This document shows, piece after piece, positions 61,419 through 64,000 of a stretch of 64,000 nucleotides of DNA. Source of the DNA: CAZBXD01 sp965216395 (lineage in GTDB: Bacteria; Pseudomonadota; Alphaproteobacteria; Micavibrionales; SZUA-601); assembly GCA_965216395.1 (NCBI GenBank), contig OZ244156.1, forward strand, positions 806,001-870,000, read 5' to 3'. Within the stretch, counting starts at the first letter, position 1; each line of letters starts with the position of its first letter. The notes beneath the pieces are model-generated. The model was not told where the DNA came from, made no database searches, and saw nothing but the letters and a program-made list of their open reading frames with translations. A program made the position numbers and the translations under genes.

Positions 61419-61730
61419 TTAGATCGGCATCCGCATGATTGTTTCATAGGCTTCGATAACTTTGTCACGAATGGAGACAACCAGATCAATGGTCACTTCA
61501 GCGTTATTGACCGCTTGAACGACATCGGTCAGGTCGGCTTTACCCAAAACCGCATCGGCGGAAACTTTTTCCGAAGTTTTCTGCACCTCGATGGCTTTTT
61601 CAAGACCCGATGCCATGATATCGCCAAAGGATGGTCCAGCAACATCACGCGCATCCATTGTGCCGTCTTGCCCTGATTTAGCTGCTTGGGAATAGGCATT
61701 AATGGCATTTGAAACGATGGGGTTAATCAT
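61419..61730 (-). CDS. fliE: Flagellar hook-basal body protein FliE
   Basis: A 103-residue FliE: SFGDIMASGLEKAIEVQKTSEKVSADAVLGKADLTDVVQAVNNAEVTIDLVVSIRDKVIEAYETIMRMPI, with the family helical C-terminal region. FliE joins the MS ring to the rod. It follows flgC by 38 bp, in the normal flgB-flgC-fliE order. Confidence 0.95.
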   Translation of the reverse strand: MINPIVSNAINAYSQAAKSGQDGTMDARDVAGPSFGDIMASGLEKAIEVQKTSEKVSADAVLGKADLTDVVQAVNNAEVTIDLVVSIRDKVIEAYETIMRMPI

Positions 61731-61768
61731 AACGGTTCTCCTTTTATCCTTTTTCTTTCAAGCGTTTT

Positions 61769-62185
61769 CTATCTATTTGAGCGGATCATATCAATCGTAC
61801 GATTGGCCATAGATTTACTGATTTCGATCGCTCCCAGATTGGCTTCATAGGAACGCTGTGCTTCGCGCATATCCATGGCTTCAATTAATGAGTTAACATT
61901 AGGCATCTTAACATATCCTTTATTATCCGCACCAGGATGATTGGGGTCATATTTTAAACGAAACGCGCTTTGATCCCGTTCAATCCGATCCACAGCAACA
62001 TGTTCCACCCCAGAGGCGCGATCCAATTCACCTTTAAAAGAAATCGTTTTTCGACGATAAGGTTCCTCGTTGGGCGATGTGGGGGCTGTTTCTGCATTGG
62101 CAATATTTTGTGAGAGGACTTTCATTCTCTCGCCTTGTACCTTCATACCTGAGGCTGATATTTGCATTGATTGCATTAAATCCAT
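61769..62185 (-). CDS. flgC: Flagellar rod protein FlgC
   Basis: A 138-residue rod protein: SMQISASGMKVQGERMKVLSQNIANAET at the start, YVKMPNVN in the middle and EAMDMREAQRSYEANLGAIEISKSM at the end, the paired N- and C-terminal helices of axial proteins. It is secreted by the flagellar export system without cleavable signal. It follows flgB by 27 bp. Confidence 0.96.
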   Translation of the reverse strand: MDLMQSMQISASGMKVQGERMKVLSQNIANAETAPTSPNEEPYRRKTISFKGELDRASGVEHVAVDRIERDQSAFRLKYDPNHPGADNKGYVKMPNVNSLIEAMDMREAQRSYEANLGAIEISKSMANRTIDMIRSNR

Positions 62186-62212
62186 GGTTTTTCTCCCTTA
62201 AATCTTGATCTT

Positions 62213-62635
62213 CTATCCGCGCATCGCCATTTTCAACATGTCGATATGTTTGGAATATAAATTTGTCGTCAATTGATAATTCATCGCTGTTTCAGAGGCT
62301 TTGATCATTTGTTCTTCCAAAACAACGGCATTTTCACCCGGGGCCACCTCATAAACATTGCGATATTCTTCGCCACTGGGCGCACGTCCCACGGATTGTT
62401 TTGTGGCCATATGATTGTCACTAGTTGCATTCATTTTCAATTTTGTTTGACCTGGGGTTTGAACACCATTCATATAACGGCCTAATGTCCGCTTAAAATC
62501 TGGTGTGGATACTTCGCGCGCAGCATAACCGGGTGTATCTGCATGTGTGATATTTTGTGAAACAACACGTTGTTGCAGGGTTAAAAAACCCATCTTTTGG
62601 TTTAAACCTTTAAAAAGACTGATCCCATTCAACAT
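62213..62635 (-). CDS. flgB: Flagellar rod protein FlgB
   Basis: A 140-residue rod protein with GLNQKMGFLTLQQRVVSQNITHADTPGYAAREV, DFKRTL and the C-terminal QMIKASETAMNYQLTTNLYSKHIDMLKMAMRG. First gene of the minus-strand set flgB-flgC-fliE. It is divergent from the FlhB-tail homologue, with 96 bp holding a shared AT-rich promoter zone including a TATAAT at 62709-62714. Confidence 0.96.
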   Translation of the reverse strand: MLNGISLFKGLNQKMGFLTLQQRVVSQNITHADTPGYAAREVSTPDFKRTLGRYMNGVQTPGQTKLKMNATSDNHMATKQSVGRAPSGEEYRNVYEVAPGENAVVLEEQMIKASETAMNYQLTTNLYSKHIDMLKMAMRG

Positions 62636-62731
62636 AATTTATACCCTTTATTCATTGCGGAGCATTTTACCCCTAGTTTTCTTCATCCTATCGGCTCTAT
62701 ACTCTTATTATAATTTTATGATGAGTATTGA

Positions 62732-63070
62732 ATGACCGACCATCCTTCTGATAAAGATAAAAGCAAGAACCATGCCAAAAAGCATAAACGCCTGATGGCT
62801 GCTGCTCTTAAAAATGAATTAGAAAATGCTGAACTACCAAAGATTATTGCCTCTGGTCATGGAAAATGGGCTGAGAAAATTCTTGAAATGGCTTTTTCAA
62901 ATGATATAAAAGTACGTGAAGATCCAGAACTGGCACAAATTCTTGCCACGCTTGAATTAAATAGTGAAATCCCAACAGAAGCGATTACCGCTGTGGCTGA
63001 GATTTTAGCTTATGTTTATCAAGCAGAGGGGCGAAAAATCTCGCCTAAAAACGAACAAAAAGATACATAA
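62732..63070 (+). CDS. FlhB C-terminal-domain homologue (FlhX/EscU-like, cytoplasmic)
   Basis: A 112-residue protein matching only the tail of FlhB: the core KIIASGHGKWAEKILEMAFSNDIKVREDPELAQILATLELNSEIPTEAITAVAEILAYVY parallels the same region of the flhB product at 57266-58330. It lacks membrane helices and the self-cleaving NPTH motif. Such FlhB-tail proteins (FlhX, YlqH) occur near flagellar genes and can partly replace the released FlhB C-terminal part. It is followed by a coiled-coil gene, fliO and fliP. N-terminal 25 residues are Lys-rich. Confidence 0.82.
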   Translation: MTDHPSDKDKSKNHAKKHKRLMAAALKNELENAELPKIIASGHGKWAEKILEMAFSNDIKVREDPELAQILATLELNSEIPTEAITAVAEILAYVYQAEGRKISPKNEQKDT

Positions 63071-63092
63071 AAAACAGAAAGTAGACACTATT

Positions 63093-63395
63093 ATGACTGA
63101 AACACCCCCTAAGCCAACCGAAAATGATGATATTCTCGAGGTTTTAGATAAAATTCAAGCTTATTTGATATGGGCTCAAGAGCAAATTAAAAATGATGTA
63201 GAAGTTGAACTGGCTGGCCTTGATTACTCTATCGAAGAAGCCTGTAAAATTGTTAGAGAAAGCGATCAAGCCATTAAAGATCAGGCTGAGCCCAAAATTG
63301 GTCTTATTGTCGAAGAATTGGAAAAATTGGCGCAAGCTTTGCGTGATCACCCAATGACCCAAGAAAATACTCAGGAAGATAAAAACGCAGGATAA
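63093..63395 (+). CDS. Small helical acidic protein in the fliO-fliP operon
   Basis: A 100-residue soluble protein from ATG 63093 (MTETPPKPTEND...). It is mostly predicted helix with acidic character (DILEVLDKIQAYLIWAQEQIKNDVEVELAG...) and may form a coiled coil. Not recognised. Position between the FlhB-tail gene and fliO (9 bp before it) suggests a flagellar export role such as a chaperone or regulator, as inference from context only. Confidence 0.6.
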   Translation: MTETPPKPTENDDILEVLDKIQAYLIWAQEQIKNDVEVELAGLDYSIEEACKIVRESDQAIKDQAEPKIGLIVEELEKLAQALRDHPMTQENTQEDKNAG

Positions 63396-63404
63396 GAAAA
63401 CACT

Positions 63405-63722
63405 ATGGATATGGTCAATTATACACGGTTTTTTGTCGCCTTTATCTTTGTGATTGGTTTAATGTACGCGCTTAGCTGGCTTGCGCGTCGTTATCTGCCG
63501 GGCGCCATCCCTTTGACCGAGAATAATCGTAAAAAGCGACTCCATATTGTGGAAATGACACCATTAGACACAAAACGTCGCCTTGCGCTGATTAAACGCG
63601 ATGATGTGGAACATCTCGTTATTTTAGGCCCAAATAGCGAAACTGTTATTGAAACCAATATCAAAGCAGCACTTGACGCCAAAGCCACAAAAAAGAATAA
63701 TAAACGCGCAACAAAGGTTTAA
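63405..63722 (+). CDS. fliO: Flagellar biosynthesis protein FliO
   Basis: A 105-residue protein with one membrane helix (about 8-26) and the FliO-type soluble domain RLHIVEMTPLDTKRRLALIKRDDVEHLVILGPNSETVIETNI. FliO helps assemble the FliP ring of the export gate. It is followed by fliP after 6 bp. Small size is common in this family. Confidence 0.88.
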   Translation: MDMVNYTRFFVAFIFVIGLMYALSWLARRYLPGAIPLTENNRKKRLHIVEMTPLDTKRRLALIKRDDVEHLVILGPNSETVIETNIKAALDAKATKKNNKRATKV

Positions 63723-63728
63723 ATTACC

Positions 63729-64000
63729 ATGGTCATGAAACGTTTTATCCTCCCTGTCTTTCTTTTTACACTGCTCTGTGGATTATTTTACATGGCGCCC
63801 GCTCATGCCCAAAGCATTACGATGGATTTAGGCACCGAAGGTGACGGTAGTTTCACCAGTCGAATTATCCAAATCATTGCCTTAATGACTGTTTTGTCCT
63901 TGGCGCCGGGGATTTTAATCATGATGACGTCTTTTACGCGGATTGTTGTCGTGCTCTCTTTTCTGCGTTCCGCGATTGGTATTCAACAAACACCCCCCAA
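63729..64000 (+). CDS. fliP: Flagellar export gate protein FliP, N-terminal part
   Basis: The first 90 codons are in the window; the gene continues off the right edge. It starts MVMKRFILPVFLF with a cleavable signal (cleavage near AHAQ), as is known for FliP, and contains QIIALMTVLSLAPGILIMMTSFTRIVVVLSFLRSAIGIQQTPP, the family N-terminus. ATG 63735 is an alternative start. Part of fliO-fliP. Confidence 0.96.
   Translation, partial: MVMKRFILPVFLFTLLCGLFYMAPAHAQSITMDLGTEGDGSFTSRIIQIIALMTVLSLAPGILIMMTSFTRIVVVLSFLRSAIGIQQTPP

Overview
The window is a gene-dense, clearly AT-rich stretch of a bacterial chromosome. The gene content points to an alphaproteobacterium: cckA next to recA, LexA-type boxes of the GTTC-N7-GTTC form, rplY-pth-ychF, lgt-methyltransferase-pgeF, petABC, and DUF2794 and LdtR-like MarR genes. 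It is aerobic (bc1 complex, O2-dependent HemF) and flagellated. The AT bias and the many orphan genes suggest a deep-branching or poorly sampled group, but I cannot name the genus. No insertion sequence, prophage, integrase, CRISPR array or rRNA was seen.

Layout. 1-5.1 kb: start of typA, a SIMPL protein, a ResB/CcsA/TlpA set for cytochrome c maturation, and a cold-shock gene. 5.3-13.5 kb: SDR, paired glycosyltransferases, an odd response regulator, tRNA-Asn, an SGNH-like protein, a 19-residue-repeat protein, MarR, hemB, flavin reductase and motB. 13.5-25 kb: M29-like peptidase, ABC exporter, parC, recO, folK, an exported MsrB-MsrA pair, a putative HExxH metallopeptidase, zur and tRNA-Thr. 25-32.5 kb: proC-YbjN-UbiK, lgt-MidA-pgeF, rplY-pth-ychF. 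32.5-45 kb: hybrid kinase, two tandem orphan paralogues, petABC, trmL-hemF-nudix, cca, radA-cvpA-SDR, and a cluster of three small orphan genes. 45-57 kb: YfgM-BamB-Der, DUF2794, alaS, yhhQ, recA, cckA. 57-64 kb: flagellar genes flhB, fliR, fliQ, fliE, flgC and flgB on the minus strand, and an FlhB-tail homologue, fliO and fliP on the plus strand.

The most interesting pattern is a set of eight scattered genes, seven of them orphan or poorly characterised and one a divergent M29 peptidase. Each is preceded by nearly the same promoter: TTGACATAA or TTGACATAT, then a constant spacing to an AT-rich -10 region. Housekeeping operons in the window do not show this element by eye. The set includes a HExxH protein, a PcfJ-like protein inserted in the flagellar operon, a short-repeat solenoid protein, one of two tandem paralogues, and small basic proteins. 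This looks like a co-expressed lineage-specific gene set, possibly involved in interaction with other cells; that role is inference.

Other notable signals are a hairpin that pairs out the Shine-Dalgarno of a small orphan gene, an apparent ATT start for cvpA, a 37-bp palindrome made of two opposed LexA boxes upstream of recA, a conserved-looking Cys-rich reading frame after recA without a normal start codon, and a probably frameshifted small gene beside its intact relative.
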